A stretch of DNA of 64,000 bases from Barthelona sp. PCE (GCA_040285745.1 JAUFOR010000002.1:1-64000); one strand, 5' to 3'; numbered from the stretch's first letter, positions 30,601 to 39,955 are shown. The notes: generated by a model from the letters alone, not told the origin. Made by a program: numbers and translations.

Positions 30601-31632
30601 CTGGTGGTCTACCCACTTGTCTTTTCGTCCACAGACGATGCATATTATGATTCTAATGCTTTTTGGTGTGCATTACAGCTCTTCATAAGTCCACTGAAAA
30701 CTTTAGCTATAGCATTTCACAACGATATTTGGAATCTTTACTTGTACTATGCCGGTGTTACGCTCCTTTCTCTCATCTTTCCACGCAGACAGCTTGATTT
30801 CTGGCAGATAATTGTGATGTACTCAGTAGCAATGAGGGTTTGCAGAATATGGTATCTTGATTACATTTTTATTATTGTTCTGGTTCCAGTATTCTTTTTC
30901 ATTCTTTTGAGGAGAGTTATGTTCGGATTTTTCGCCCTCGTTCTGCTGTTCTACTATAAAACCAGTCAAGAAGCAGCACTTTGGGTTATTTTGTTGGTTT
31001 ATTTTTCGCTTTCAAAAAGAAAGAAAGGAATGAACGATAAAGCAGATGTGATTAAGTCGAGGAATAATCTTTTTTCTTCCGCTTTCCTTGTGCTTCCATT
31101 TGTAACAAATCTAGCCATCTCAGACCTACTTCCCATCTACGTAAAGGATGTGCACGGACTGTATCCCGGATCATGGCACACATTAGATAATTTCAGTGCA
31201 GAATACAGCATATTGCAGCTGTTCATGTTGGTCCCATTTATTGTCATCTATACAGTACTTTTTGTCCAGATAAAGAAGACTGATAAGGACAGCGATCGTG
31301 GCTATCGTGTACACCTGTATGGTATTTTGGTTGGGAGGACATTATACACGTTTCTATCTATCCTTTCTCACAGTCATTTGCCGAGCTACGTTTTCTTGCT
31401 CGTAATCATGGTTTACATCATGTTTTCAGAGCCGTTCAATAATCTAAACAGTGGTATTTTGCGAATTCAAACCGTTTTATTCATGTTATGCTTTTTGGTT
31501 GATTCGATCAGCAAAGATTCTGTCGTTATGATTCTTTCCACGTGCGTCCCAGCTGTAACAGTGCTCATTCTCTCATTTGTTACGACCAAAAGGCACACCG
31601 TTCCCCAATCTTTGTATTTTGAAGTCTTGTAA
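27643..31632 (+). CDS. large surface protein: beta-helix ectodomain plus multi-pass membrane C-terminus
   Basis: 1329 residues. A signal peptide (1-20) is followed by about 720 residues of short repeating hydrophobic strands with many Asn-x-Ser/Thr sites, in the style of a pectin-lyase-like right-handed beta helix. A Cys-rich segment comes next (about 764-806, with the pattern C-R-G-G-F...C-x-P-C-x-x-G-Y) and another CARGHEGVACTQC block near 889-905, both like GCC2/GCC3 or ephrin-receptor-like modules. The last 400 residues (about 926-1325) hold eight or more membrane spans. This resembles large surface proteins of trichomonads and ciliates. It is likely a plasma-membrane adhesin, sensor or receptor. 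No enzymatic motif is seen. Confidence 0.85.
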   Translation: MGFQTFLFHFLFLGAFVQVLGAHYQENFVFQAEPDSNLVIVIKVGENNVFNLRDTDVILMWEHPTPASSIYINNCTGVTFHINNTFMVHDLVNFIIEGSDISVIPIESRTELSISTILLEIFRSTVRQPLGGIFSGTKATVWGSTFDSLSLHYTNIDIADTHLTKFLDVNCREHIMLSGVQFAEGMMKVFITANTTSLNRIGGLQFMNIKSNAVSFNCSSGNTLTLSLWRKDSTVHIHNATFKSIIFTHGEDGSLSVDALSFAQIDIATITIEDMDIANIKITNIEVKVWRSRPGWSFIRSLVSRVELTDSTFNNAFIAWFLVTQSEIRKFVVLNTTFSNVYCDFNNISFSPIGVQRLSLVDVHFSNVRSIEPLIKSNNVQQAAFDSVTFDRSDIPIIANDFSLNSVVFNYVSFGVSMHVSIMENVSLTNCHSKSGLPLFTFKVLFVMDVNISSSVLERVLFMSLELSTHQIVFNRLNIYNSSVDTFLMKTTGTAVNGIVVQNVNVTDTTMSSFIDFSERSKVSFFLLESVTFDFFRCGGVILFKASSHEFMQQKINILDVRVRSSVFSYFLFDGGETKKISMENSNIELYENSVGFILSSTSRSFFLVNSSQVYVHQRSLFAAHISFTEAIFHLYDSVFTVGELEDIPYIFYVFNGDFISDDNVTIIGGRSLVNKVRMRDGYTISRIGINRITESSVELVISSHNLMSHMIIFFTSSPFRWGFVHLDGSVALPIEQTQVLQEGLSVTAFDVDGTLLFVGNPRPVACRGGFGWSNTTQACIPCSTGYQQMRVTNKPQCHIDEQLLGLDYMEIDAVSGASYRVKPGYFVKEINQTSVALIDCMSEFCTGGQVIPGLSGKLSGYFFWSADEQVAVDLVYKHNNISYSEFTGCARGHEGVACTQCTDELAINGVEFIGYRAINGCILVKKSVLWVVTPVLWLQCIILYLSVRNFHKLGMIPWTKLLGEDFESVTDYEVFRVLSTVKDFLLVVYPLVFSSTDDAYYDSNAFWCALQLFISPLKTLAIAFHNDIWNLYLYYAGVTLLSLIFPRRQLDFWQIIVMYSVAMRVCRIWYLDYIFIIVLVPVFFFILLRRVMFGFFALVLLFYYKTSQEAALWVILLVYFSLSKRKKGMNDKADVIKSRNNLFSSAFLVLPFVTNLAISDLLPIYVKDVHGLYPGSWHTLDNFSAEYSILQLFMLVPFIVIYTVLFVQIKKTDKDSDRGYRVHLYGILVGRTLYTFLSILSHSHLPSYVFLLVIMVYIMFSEPFNNLNSGILRIQTVLFMLCFLVDSISKDSVVMILSTCVPAVTVLILSFVTTKRHTVPQSLYFEVL

Positions 31633-31660
31633 ATATAGTTTTTTTGATTTTTTAGATTTT

Positions 31661-33088
31661 TTACTCAAAGAACACATGTAGGTAACCGCGCAACTTGTCG
31701 GAACTCTCGATTGCGTACTCTAGCAATCTCTCTTCATGTGTCTGAGGCTTGATCGACATAATTCCACGTTCAAGCCACCCCACAATTGAAGCATGATCAA
31801 AGCGAGCTGTCGGAAAAATGGAGAGATATGCGCTTGCGGCAGCCTCCCTGTCAGGTTGCACAAGATCAACAAGCAACTGGAAATGATCAAACACAGAGTT
31901 GATCGGTCTAATCATCTGCTCCCTCTGTCTAAGTAAGCTGCTGGCGAACTGGATACACTGAAGACCAGACCAGTAGCACTTGTCGTTAAGCATGGCCAAG
32001 AATCGCGTATCCATTATGTCCAGCTTCATCCTGCCAATCATTGCAGTTGCATCACGGTAACAGTCATTTGTCAGAAATTTACGTATGATGTCAACGCCGA
32101 CAGTATACATATCGAGGTTTTCGGGCTTTGGGTTATCCACATCCAGTACCATGAACTGCTGCCTCATCTCATGGGGTAGTAGATTTACCAGCCGAGCCAA
32201 TCTGCGAGGCGCTATCACCTTCTCAGCTTGCATGCACTCCAGGAGTGCATCAGTGGCTGCCATTCCGCGAGCAGCTGCCCAGTATGCTATCTCTGTCGCC
32301 ACAGCTGGGCCAGTCTCATTGGAAGGGATAGGAACGCTTAGTGGATTAGGGGAGACTTTTACGATGTGTAAATGCTCAGAAAGGGTCTTGGGTTCACCAA
32401 AGTAGCGAGAAAAGATCTCAGCATCAGTTATGTCATCCTTAAACATATGGAAAAGAGTGCTACGCAGGTGTATTTCAATCTCTGAAGTGTCAATCTTGAG
32501 ACTCTTGATTGCTGAAACGTTCCCTTCAAACATACACAGCATAAGCATTTCCTCGTCTGTCAGATCACCAGTGAAGTACTTTGAAACGAAGCGCTTCAGC
32601 ATCCGTTCACTTGTGTAGAATAGTGCATACATTTGTAATACAAGTGCGGTCTTATGCAGCTCATCAGTCTTATCAGCATGGGCACGGAAAAACTTCATGG
32701 TGAGTTTTGATGCAGCTTTCGTTTCATTAGCGATTATGAGGTAAAAAACTACTGTAGTCAGTTGCTCTACATCATCGATAGGGAACGTCTGTCCCAGTTG
32801 TTCTGCAAGCTTAGATACGTGTCCCTTCAGCCCGTGAGCAATCAAAACCCTCAGAGCATCAGAATGGTACTGCGGATCATTAGTCTCAGCAAGTAAACGT
32901 CCCACTTCCTCTGCTTCGCTGCAGTTTTTGATCCTCCGCAGGCAAATAGCCTTGTATCTGACAAAAAAAGGATCATTATTGGTTATTGTGCATAATTGTC
33001 CGGCTGTTTGCAGAGCTTTCTTGAATTGCCCATCGTAAAATGACTTCCTAAACTTCTCTGAAAGCTTGTCTACCTGTTTCCGACTCAT
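31661..33088 (-). CDS. TPR-like helical protein, possibly NatB auxiliary subunit NAA25
   Basis: 475 residues, all helical. The first 130 residues form TPR-like helix pairs (FYDGQFKKALQTA, RYKAICLRRIKN, AEEVGRLLAE) similar in rhythm to the start of NAA25/Mdm20, the ribosome-anchoring subunit of the NatB N-terminal acetyltransferase. It is about half the usual NAA25 length, so the assignment is tentative; SRP72 or another TPR scaffold is possible. It lies 43 bp downstream of the CFAP52 gene on the same strand. The ATG at 33088 is clear. Confidence 0.5.
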   Translation of the reverse strand: MSRKQVDKLSEKFRKSFYDGQFKKALQTAGQLCTITNNDPFFVRYKAICLRRIKNCSEAEEVGRLLAETNDPQYHSDALRVLIAHGLKGHVSKLAEQLGQTFPIDDVEQLTTVVFYLIIANETKAASKLTMKFFRAHADKTDELHKTALVLQMYALFYTSERMLKRFVSKYFTGDLTDEEMLMLCMFEGNVSAIKSLKIDTSEIEIHLRSTLFHMFKDDITDAEIFSRYFGEPKTLSEHLHIVKVSPNPLSVPIPSNETGPAVATEIAYWAAARGMAATDALLECMQAEKVIAPRRLARLVNLLPHEMRQQFMVLDVDNPKPENLDMYTVGVDIIRKFLTNDCYRDATAMIGRMKLDIMDTRFLAMLNDKCYWSGLQCIQFASSLLRQREQMIRPINSVFDHFQLLVDLVQPDREAAASAYLSIFPTARFDHASIVGWLERGIMSIKPQTHEERLLEYAIESSDKLRGYLHVFFE

Positions 33089-33131
33089 TTACTAGATCGC
33101 AAAAGGAGAAAAGGGATGAAAAAAATTTACA

Positions 33132-34955
33132 CTACTGGAAAGACCACATACAAATTGCACCGTCCAAACCGACTGAAACCCACTTGTTCTGACCTAAGCT
33201 CACGATTCCAGTGATACGATGGCCATGTCCAGTACCATAAGAAGTTAGTTCAGCGGTTGTGAACGAGAAAACTCTGATACGCCCGTCTGAACAACCAACT
33301 ATGTACTTACTGTTGTCCTCATGCAGCTTAATGGCAGTGGGAAGCACTCCAGCTTCCAACTCAATCGCATCAATCATGCCTGTCTTGGTGATGTCCCAGT
33401 AACCAATTCGACCATCGCCTGACGCCGTGAGAATCGTTTTCTGGTCTCTGCACAGTTCAAGGCCGTAGATAGCACCCTGTGGTATACTGTGAATTGAGAT
33501 GCGGCGGTATGCCTCGAGATCCCACAATATAAATTGGGCATCCGAGCTGCTCGTGAGGGCGTACTTTTTGTCTGCAAACAGAGAAATGCTTGTGATTGGC
33601 ATGGTGTGCTCGTGGATGCTCGCCAGCATTCTTTGTTGTCGAACATCCCATACGCGGAACGTGCCGCTGGCATCACCACTAAGAAGGTGGCGCTTATCCA
33701 TGACTAGAAGGGCAGTAACCGGGCTTGTGTGCGCCTTATCTATGACCCAAATATGCTCTCCGGTGAGGGTGTCGTGCCCGCGAATAGATCCATCAGTGCA
33801 GCCAACAAATGCCACGGTTTGTCCAAGAGCGACGCAATGGCCCTCAGCCTGGAGGTATCCGCAGGAAAGCATTCTCATGGCGTCGTCCCAGACACGCACA
33901 GTCCCATCTTTGGAGACGGTGGCGAAGTTATTACCCATAGAGGACACATCGTAGATTTCATCGGAGTGGTTGTGTGAGAGAACGCTCACAGGGAACTGTG
34001 ACGCTGTAGTGGGGGACACATCGACGTATACGACCTCACCTGTGCTCGTCGTCGCCAACATCTGACACGTACCGAGGATGTCGCATGAACAGATGGGGTT
34101 CCCTAGCTGCTGGACAGACACCTCAAAGAACTGCACACCGTCACCAGACCAGAAGCGGATGGTACCGTCAACACTACCAACATAAAATCCTGCTGATGTA
34201 ATGTCTTTGTCTTCACCTGGCAGGACTGACTGGATGAGGGTGCTCGAGACCTGCAGTGTCTGGGACACCCTGCGGCTGGGAATATCGATCACATACACGT
34301 CGCCGGAAGAAGTACCGGCGTATATACGAAGACAATCGAGTGAGATACAACCTGCTGTGAAATCTCGACCGCGCATGATGGAGTGATCAATGTCAACGTC
34401 CAGTGAGCCCTCCTGTGGATCAAATGTAAGGAATACAAACTGCACACCAAGTAGCGCGATTAAAAATTGGTTTGTGGGACGTCTCTTAAGGTCACGGACG
34501 CGATCTACCCATAGGATATCGTTAATCTGCAAACGGTCGAAACGGCGATGCGCTACGATGGTTCCGTTGCTGATATTCCATACAATAAGGTGAGAATCGT
34601 CACTAACACCGTAACTGATAAGAAAAGGCCCTTCTGATGAAAATGTAAGCGCACTGATGCCGAAATCATGTTCCTCGAAGCGATACATCATCTGATTGGT
34701 GACTAAATCCCACACAATAACATCAGAGTTCTGACCAATTTGGCCAGTCGCGCAATAACGACCCGATGGATCCACCGCAATGCAGCTGATGGGTCCGTCG
34801 TGCCCCCTGAAGAAGATTTTATCGCTAGAATCATTGATATTACTCATCACGAGACTATTACCCAAACTATACACGTAATGCAAACCGTCTGGGAGAAGTT
34901 TGATTGTGTCGCTGTACACTCCCGAGCAGCCAACAACGTTCTGAAGTGAAATCAT
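33132..34955 (-). CDS. CFAP52: CFAP52 (WDR16), axonemal WD40 protein
   Basis: 607 residues, close to the 620 of human CFAP52. It consists of two WD40 propellers with repeated GHDGPISCIAVDPSGRYCATGQ and DVIVWDL-type blocks, beginning almost at the N-terminus. CFAP52 is a microtubule inner protein of motile axonemes. I chose the ATG giving Met-Ile-Ser-Leu; the frame continues upstream to an ATG at 35123, but that extension is hydrophobic and unlike the family. It is strong evidence that the organism builds flagella. Confidence 0.9.
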   Translation of the reverse strand: MISLQNVVGCSGVYSDTIKLLPDGLHYVYSLGNSLVMSNINDSSDKIFFRGHDGPISCIAVDPSGRYCATGQIGQNSDVIVWDLVTNQMMYRFEEHDFGISALTFSSEGPFLISYGVSDDSHLIVWNISNGTIVAHRRFDRLQINDILWVDRVRDLKRRPTNQFLIALLGVQFVFLTFDPQEGSLDVDIDHSIMRGRDFTAGCISLDCLRIYAGTSSGDVYVIDIPSRRVSQTLQVSSTLIQSVLPGEDKDITSAGFYVGSVDGTIRFWSGDGVQFFEVSVQQLGNPICSCDILGTCQMLATTSTGEVVYVDVSPTTASQFPVSVLSHNHSDEIYDVSSMGNNFATVSKDGTVRVWDDAMRMLSCGYLQAEGHCVALGQTVAFVGCTDGSIRGHDTLTGEHIWVIDKAHTSPVTALLVMDKRHLLSGDASGTFRVWDVRQQRMLASIHEHTMPITSISLFADKKYALTSSSDAQFILWDLEAYRRISIHSIPQGAIYGLELCRDQKTILTASGDGRIGYWDITKTGMIDAIELEAGVLPTAIKLHEDNSKYIVGCSDGRIRVFSFTTAELTSYGTGHGHRITGIVSLGQNKWVSVGLDGAICMWSFQ

Positions 34956-35159
34956 TTGAAATAGGGGATACAAAACAAAAGCGCTCAAAAATGATGAAAG
35001 TATCTTTTTATTATCGTTTAGGGGTGTGTTAATGGGTAAAAATGTCAGCAATCCTATTAAAAACAGTTGAAAAACAGTATATGTTAAGCTGAAATCATTG
35101 ATTGAACAGGTTGGTGCGTTCATTGATTGTGTGATTAATTGATGTAGATTAGGATGCTA

Positions 35160-36230
35160 TTATTGTCTGAAAGCGCATCCATTAATTACTATAACTGCAT
35201 GATCGTCTAATTGTTCAACTTGGACTTCTACATTAGGAAGAAACGCTTCTACAGTTAATATTGCTGTTCTGATATGGTTAGTAATGCGCACGACACTGAA
35301 GCGCGTCGTGCCTGCAGCTAGAGCAGCGTACATTATTATATTATCTGCTGTATTGACATCAAGAAAGCCATCATTAGCAGCCGCATCAAATTCATCAAAC
35401 AATGCAGGAATGCACTCTGGGGAGACGCCCAGCGCTGCTTTGTACGCTGGACCACTGATCTCTAGACAGACGGTCGGCTTCTTCCGATCGATGCGTTTTG
35501 GGTTTCTTACAATATTATCTTGTATTTGTAATTCAGCCTCCCAACCTCTGTTTTCAATTTCAGCTCGCACAGCCTCCACAATTGCCGTGTCGGAGGCAAG
35601 GGAGAAGTATAAATTAACATTTTTAGTTATTTGCTTATTAAAAATGTGAAAATCAAATCCTTTTAGTTTTTCTGCAGTTTCAACACTGAACGATGCCCGA
35701 GCACCACCACGTGGATAGAAACCATGGCGATGCAACGTGCTTTTAACTGTAACATCTTCTAAAAACATTTTTAAAACTGAATTGATGAAAAAATCTGAAA
35801 AAAAACTAAATGGAGGTGAAAAAGATACTATTGATCCTCCCTGAAGTTCCAATGTGGGCGGATTCTCCACAAAAACCATAAAAGGAAGGAAACTCTGGAT
35901 CATCAACGCAATACTAGAAGCAGAATTTGACTTGAGATCACAACGATCAGGTACAGAGTATTCACCTTCAGCAGGCTCAAAAACAAGAGTCTTAGAACCA
36001 ACTGCTATGTTATCACCTTCAATAGTACTTGCAGTAGCCCTAAAAGTTCTGGTAAATGTGTTCACTACCGTTAAATGTTGTTTTGCAAGTCCCTGATTCG
36101 GTCTTGTCTTACGGATATCGGTCATGACGAATGGTGTTCCAGTCAAAATGCTTAGAACAACTGAATTTCTTAGAATTTGTCCCCCACCTTCTCCACCATC
36201 TATTTTAACGTATCCTTCGTTTGCTTCCAT
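35160..36230 (-). CDS. RTCA: RNA 3'-terminal phosphate cyclase
   Basis: 356 residues with the family signature near the start (DGGEGGGQILR at 11-21, then TGTPF and RPNQGL) and the insert domain in the middle (about 185-280). His319, in TNHIRTAILTVEAFL, sits where the nucleophilic His of RtcA lies (HxxxxIxxVExFL), so this is the active cyclase rather than the inactive RCL1 ribosome factor. It converts a 3'-phosphate of RNA to a 2',3'-cyclic phosphate with ATP. The ATG at 36230 gives a normal N-terminus. Confidence 0.92.
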   Translation of the reverse strand: MEANEGYVKIDGGEGGGQILRNSVVLSILTGTPFVMTDIRKTRPNQGLAKQHLTVVNTFTRTFRATASTIEGDNIAVGSKTLVFEPAEGEYSVPDRCDLKSNSASSIALMIQSFLPFMVFVENPPTLELQGGSIVSFSPPFSFFSDFFINSVLKMFLEDVTVKSTLHRHGFYPRGGARASFSVETAEKLKGFDFHIFNKQITKNVNLYFSLASDTAIVEAVRAEIENRGWEAELQIQDNIVRNPKRIDRKKPTVCLEISGPAYKAALGVSPECIPALFDEFDAAANDGFLDVNTADNIIMYAALAAGTTRFSVVRITNHIRTAILTVEAFLPNVEVQVEQLDDHAVIVINGCAFRQ

Positions 36231-36382
36231 CGAATTTAAATGTCAAAAAAATTAAAAACCTGAATGAAAGAGCGGGAATATAAGTAATTGAGGTTTGTTC
36301 CTTTGATCCTTTTTTGATGTCTTAAAAAGACTTTTCAGAAAATGTTCTGATGGATTAAAGTATTATTTCACAAACATTTACA

Positions 36383-36653
36383 TTAATCAAAGGTCATAAG
36401 CTGAACTTCAACACCCTTAATACGGTTTAACTTAGAGAAGGCCTTGGCAATGAGACTCTGCTTGGTATCATCAAGAGAGAGTAAGATAACACCACTGGGG
36501 CTGCAAGCACCATCCTCGTTAGAGTGAAGACCAACTCTGGTGTTAATAGCACAACCAGACTTGCTCAAAACTTCGTTAACAGCAGGAACAGACTTCTTGC
36601 GGTCAGCAATGTGGATACCCATGATGGTAGAGGGAATATTACGATAGACGTCC
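36383..36653 (-). CDS. TM1266-like ACT-fold protein (hydrogenase-system regulator family), perhaps with a spliced 5' exon
   Basis: The ORF from the ATG at 36622 gives 79 residues that match the TM1266-like family end to end: a first strand with an IADR motif, a helix ending NEVLSKSG, INTRVGLH, a CSPSGVILLSL strand, and KLNRIKGVEVQLM. Family members in bacteria occur with [FeFe]-hydrogenase maturation genes. The open frame continues upstream to 36653, and the first beta strand would be more complete from there. The sequence immediately beyond reads CTAATATTCAG, almost identical to the CTAACATTTAG intron end in calreticulin, so an upstream exon is likely. A speculative first exon is 36754-36764 (11 nt, in phase). 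Bacterial origin by transfer is plausible. Confidence 0.7.
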
Positions 36654-37111
36654 CTGAATATTAGCTTAATAAAAAAAGAATTTGCATTAATATGAATCAG
36701 TGCTGACCAAGCATTTTAAAAGTATAAATTTAACACTGATCCTCTGTGAATACAAATATATCATTCAATCTATGAAAAAGAAAAACAAACATTTCTAGCT
36801 ACAGCAGTAAAGCTCTAGCTCAAAATATATATGTTATTCAAGAAAGATTGTAGATGTTTAACCAAACATACATGTTTAAAGATATGAATGAAGGTTTAAT
36901 ATAGAATATGAGTTTTTTTCCTTCAGTTTCCTTCTCTGTTTATATCTGTCGATTGAATGGATGCTTTGCTACGACTTCAAGCCTGTAGTACAAAACGTAT
37001 CTCCACAATATCATGCTATATCAATTTTATTGCTTGTTATTGTAAATCTAGAATTATTTTGCTTTTTAAGTATAAAGAGAAATGTACAGAAGGCGAAATT
37101 CGATTACAGTC
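36654..37111. other. spacer with a probable intron 3' end
   Basis: On the minus strand the first bases (36654-36664) read CTAATATTCAG, a likely branch point and acceptor for the TM1266-like gene. If the 11-nt exon at 36754-36764 is real, the intron would span 36654-36753 with donor GTATTC, weaker than the GTATGT in calreticulin. The rest is AT-rich and holds short open frames without any recognised protein. Confidence 0.4.
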
Positions 37112-37450
37112 TCAGTCAAATGCGAACATCTCTTCTTCATCATTATCCTCTGGTTGTTGGATATCAAATGAACTAGGTTCAGGGTTATTTGCCCTCTGTG
37201 TGTCGGTGAAATGGGTTGAACTATTGATTAATGAACCTGAATCTACATAAGAGTCAGGAATCGTTGTGGGATTCTGAGGTCTGGTCATATTAGTGTTGCT
37301 ATCCCATTGATTGTATCCAGGAAATTGGACATTGTGTATATCTTCGATTAATGATCCGATTGGAATGCTCCCTGAACCAGTCATAGAGTTAGAATTATGT
37401 GTTGAAGCACTCATCGAAAACACATCTGTGGTGGGCCATACGCGTGACAT
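37112..37450 (-). CDS. small Ser/Asn-rich acidic-tailed protein, unknown
   Basis: 112 residues from an ATG giving Met-Ser-Arg-Val-Trp. It is rich in Ser, Thr, Asn and Pro, so probably disordered, and ends in an acidic stretch with Phe (EEEMFAFD), like short linear activation or docking motifs. The frame is also open upstream to 37588, but that part is hydrophobic and unlikely to be translated. It is divergent from the RSPH14-like gene. No family recognised. Confidence 0.55.
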   Translation of the reverse strand: MSRVWPTTDVFSMSASTHNSNSMTGSGSIPIGSLIEDIHNVQFPGYNQWDSNTNMTRPQNPTTIPDSYVDSGSLINSSTHFTDTQRANNPEPSSFDIQQPEDNDEEEMFAFD

Positions 37451-37686
37451 TGTGTGATTTGTGTCGAAGTAAAGACAGTAATAAGTCAAAAATCGTGTAA
37501 TGGTACTTATTTGGGAAAACAGTTTTAAACTCCCAGTAAAACACATTATCTGCATGTAAAAAGATTTAAAAAGGAGCATAAAACGCACAAATGATATTCT
37601 TATAGCTTTAATCGGAAGGATTTATTGTTTTCGAAATCACTCCCTTTTCCAAGCACCCAACGGTTGTTTACACACCTAAAACAGCT

Positions 37687-38718
37687 ATGAGTGTACTTTA
37701 TAGGCCTTCAGAATCAGCTAAGGATTTGATTCCATACTCGGGAAATTTTTTATTTGATAAAAACAGTGTAACATTCGCCTATGGTAAAAGATGCAGCATC
37801 AGACTACTTGAGCTACTCTTGAATGAAAGGCTCAGTGTTGAAACTCGTCACGATGCTGCAATACTCTTAAGTTCCGAAATTATGCATCAAGAAACTAAGT
37901 TCCAGATTATCCAAGCCAATGGGCTTGAGAGCTTGATCGACATACTGCATAAACCGTTGGGCTTTTTGCTGAAAACGCGAATATTTGAAATTTTGGCACA
38001 GCTCGTACTTTTACCTCAGGGTGTCACACATCTCGATGAAAGTGGTCGTTTGTTGGATCTGTTTGAGTTTGTCAAGATGGAAGGTGATAACATAGATCTT
38101 GCAGTAACGGCTGCATCGTTTTTTTCCAGTTTGGCAGTCACAATGCGAGGCCATGAGCTCATTTTATCAGCACAGATAGTACGCTATGCAGTGCCCTTTA
38201 TACACGCGGATGCAAACGTTACGGGACCAATTCTTCGTATGATCATAGAACTGAGTCACTACAAAGAAACCCAGGAGCAGCTTTTGCGCTCCAAGTTTGT
38301 AACTCGTGTTATCGATATGATTGACTACCCGCACTACGCTGTGTGGTGTCTGAGATGTCTGGCGAACGTATGTCATACTCAAGAGGGAAGACTGCAGTGT
38401 TTGTACGGTGACATACTTGATGAGTCCATGAAGTTGGTGAACACAAACAGTGCCGAGGTTCGATTCGCACTATGTGAGTTTTTCTCACAGTTTTTTATAG
38501 AGTTAAGGGTGAAACAGAAGCTACACTCTTTCAAGGACGAATTGCTTTTACTGTATTTTGAGTTTGCAGAGCCTATCAAGACTTTGGCACGTTTGAGCTT
38601 GCAACATGCCCTTGAAGTAACAGAGATAAGGGAATTTTTCAGGCAATCCATCCCATTTGATGATTGGAAGGATCTATGTGCCAAATATCTGTCAGAAAAT
38701 TCTTTCGAGGAAGAATGA
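37687..38718 (+). CDS. armadillo-repeat protein, RSPH14-like (radial spoke)
   Basis: 343 residues built of ARM-type helix triplets from about residue 35 to 320. The start, VTFAYGKRCSIRLLELLLNERLSVETRHDA, matches the beginning of RSPH14 (a small aromatic-Gly pair followed by a Leu-rich helix, then TR and an Ala-rich helix), and the following spacing agrees. RSPH14 is a radial spoke protein of motile axonemes. Other ARM proteins could look similar, but the match in the first 100 residues and the other axonemal genes here support it. TCACTCCCTTTTCC stands 50 bases before the ATG. Confidence 0.6.
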   Translation: MSVLYRPSESAKDLIPYSGNFLFDKNSVTFAYGKRCSIRLLELLLNERLSVETRHDAAILLSSEIMHQETKFQIIQANGLESLIDILHKPLGFLLKTRIFEILAQLVLLPQGVTHLDESGRLLDLFEFVKMEGDNIDLAVTAASFFSSLAVTMRGHELILSAQIVRYAVPFIHADANVTGPILRMIIELSHYKETQEQLLRSKFVTRVIDMIDYPHYAVWCLRCLANVCHTQEGRLQCLYGDILDESMKLVNTNSAEVRFALCEFFSQFFIELRVKQKLHSFKDELLLLYFEFAEPIKTLARLSLQHALEVTEIREFFRQSIPFDDWKDLCAKYLSENSFEEE

Positions 38719-38742
38719 TGTAAATTAACAATAGATTATTGA

Positions 38743-39729
38743 TTATGATACCTTTTCAGGCTCAACAATGGATGAAACAACAGTCATTTCGGTTGGTTTT
38801 ATCGCTGACCTCTCATTCTTGTTTCTTTGCAGATGATTCCCATACGCTACAATTACAACACCTACACATGTTCCAATGGCGAGATATATTTTGTACGCTG
38901 GAACGTTTATGTCCCTAATGATCTTTCCGAAAGCTAGTGCAAAGATTGGTTGCAGAATAACGGTGCTTCCCAAGAAGACTGGATGACATTTCGAGTTAAT
39001 GTAGGCCATGAGTGAATAGCTGATGAGCGTTGACAGAATACTCGCGTAGAGGATGGCGACAATAGCCGAAGAGTCCCTGAAATGCTCAACTCTGAATCCA
39101 TGCCCGAAAGCATACTGAGCAGCAATGAGTATTGGTACTGCTGACATGAACGTTGATGTGCTCAGGGGGAGCGGTAATGCCTCCACTTCACCCTCTTTCT
39201 CTGTCATGAATTTCTTCTGCAACACAAAAAATAGAGATACGCTGGCAGTTTGCGCCATGAAAACAACAACAGGGATAATATCTTCGTTCAAGGAAGTCAG
39301 GCGTTTGTAGTCGAAGAAAAGAGCGCAAGTGAACACAACAAAGACACCAACAACCAACTGGATGTTTGGTCGCGACTTGTTGGCACAAATTGAAAAGAAA
39401 AATGTAAAAACAGGAATCATTGACTGCATAACAGTGCTTAACCGGCTATCCGACTGAGAAAGGCCAATGAAAACCAAGCTTTGATTCAAAACAACACTGA
39501 AAATCATCAGGTGAATCGTACGAAGGGCAAATTTGACTTTGTAGCGTGCCCCGTATTTAATTTTTGTTGTAATGTAAAGGAGAATTGTCGCCAATAGAGT
39601 TCTGTATGCAACAAAGTCATATGATGTGAGCGTTTTGTTGATAGAAATTGGTTCCTCTGAAACAACGTGCAAACCTCCAAATTGAAGTTGAACAATGATT
39701 GCTAGAATATAAGGGTAGTACTTTTTCAT
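38743..39729 (-). CDS. EamA/DMT-superfamily transporter
   Basis: 328 residues from the ATG giving Met-Lys-Lys-Tyr-Tyr. Ten hydrophobic spans are visible in two halves of five, as in the EamA (drug/metabolite transporter) family, with the second half starting near residue 175. The C-terminal 35 residues are charged and cytoplasmic. The substrate cannot be told from sequence; plant-type WAT1 and bacterial RhaT-like carriers have the same fold. It is tail-to-tail with the RSPH14-like gene (24 bp apart). Confidence 0.85.
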   Translation of the reverse strand: MKKYYPYILAIIVQLQFGGLHVVSEEPISINKTLTSYDFVAYRTLLATILLYITTKIKYGARYKVKFALRTIHLMIFSVVLNQSLVFIGLSQSDSRLSTVMQSMIPVFTFFFSICANKSRPNIQLVVGVFVVFTCALFFDYKRLTSLNEDIIPVVVFMAQTASVSLFFVLQKKFMTEKEGEVEALPLPLSTSTFMSAVPILIAAQYAFGHGFRVEHFRDSSAIVAILYASILSTLISYSLMAYINSKCHPVFLGSTVILQPIFALAFGKIIRDINVPAYKIYLAIGTCVGVVIVAYGNHLQRNKNERSAIKPTEMTVVSSIVEPEKVS

Positions 39730-39955
39730 TATGAACAAATGTAAAAAGGCCCGATAAAAGAGTGTTTCAGAAAACAAGGAACTTTGTTGTCAATGTGTTT
39801 CTTAACCACATGTTTAGAACGCTATGATGTATATTAGAGATTGGTACATACTCATAATAGGTACTCAATGTGGTATTACCAATTTTTACCTCATTCATAC
39901 ACTTTGCTTTTAAATAGCACTTTTATTTTTTGTATAGAAACACTCACATAACAAA

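Noticed and set aside
34956-35123. upstream ATG at 35123 for CFAP52
   Set aside because: The 56 extra residues are hydrophobic and unlike CFAP52; the ATG at 34955 gives the normal N-terminus and length.
36957-37250. 97-residue plus-strand frame
   Set aside because: Mostly antisense to the small minus-strand gene at 37112 and without any recognisable protein.
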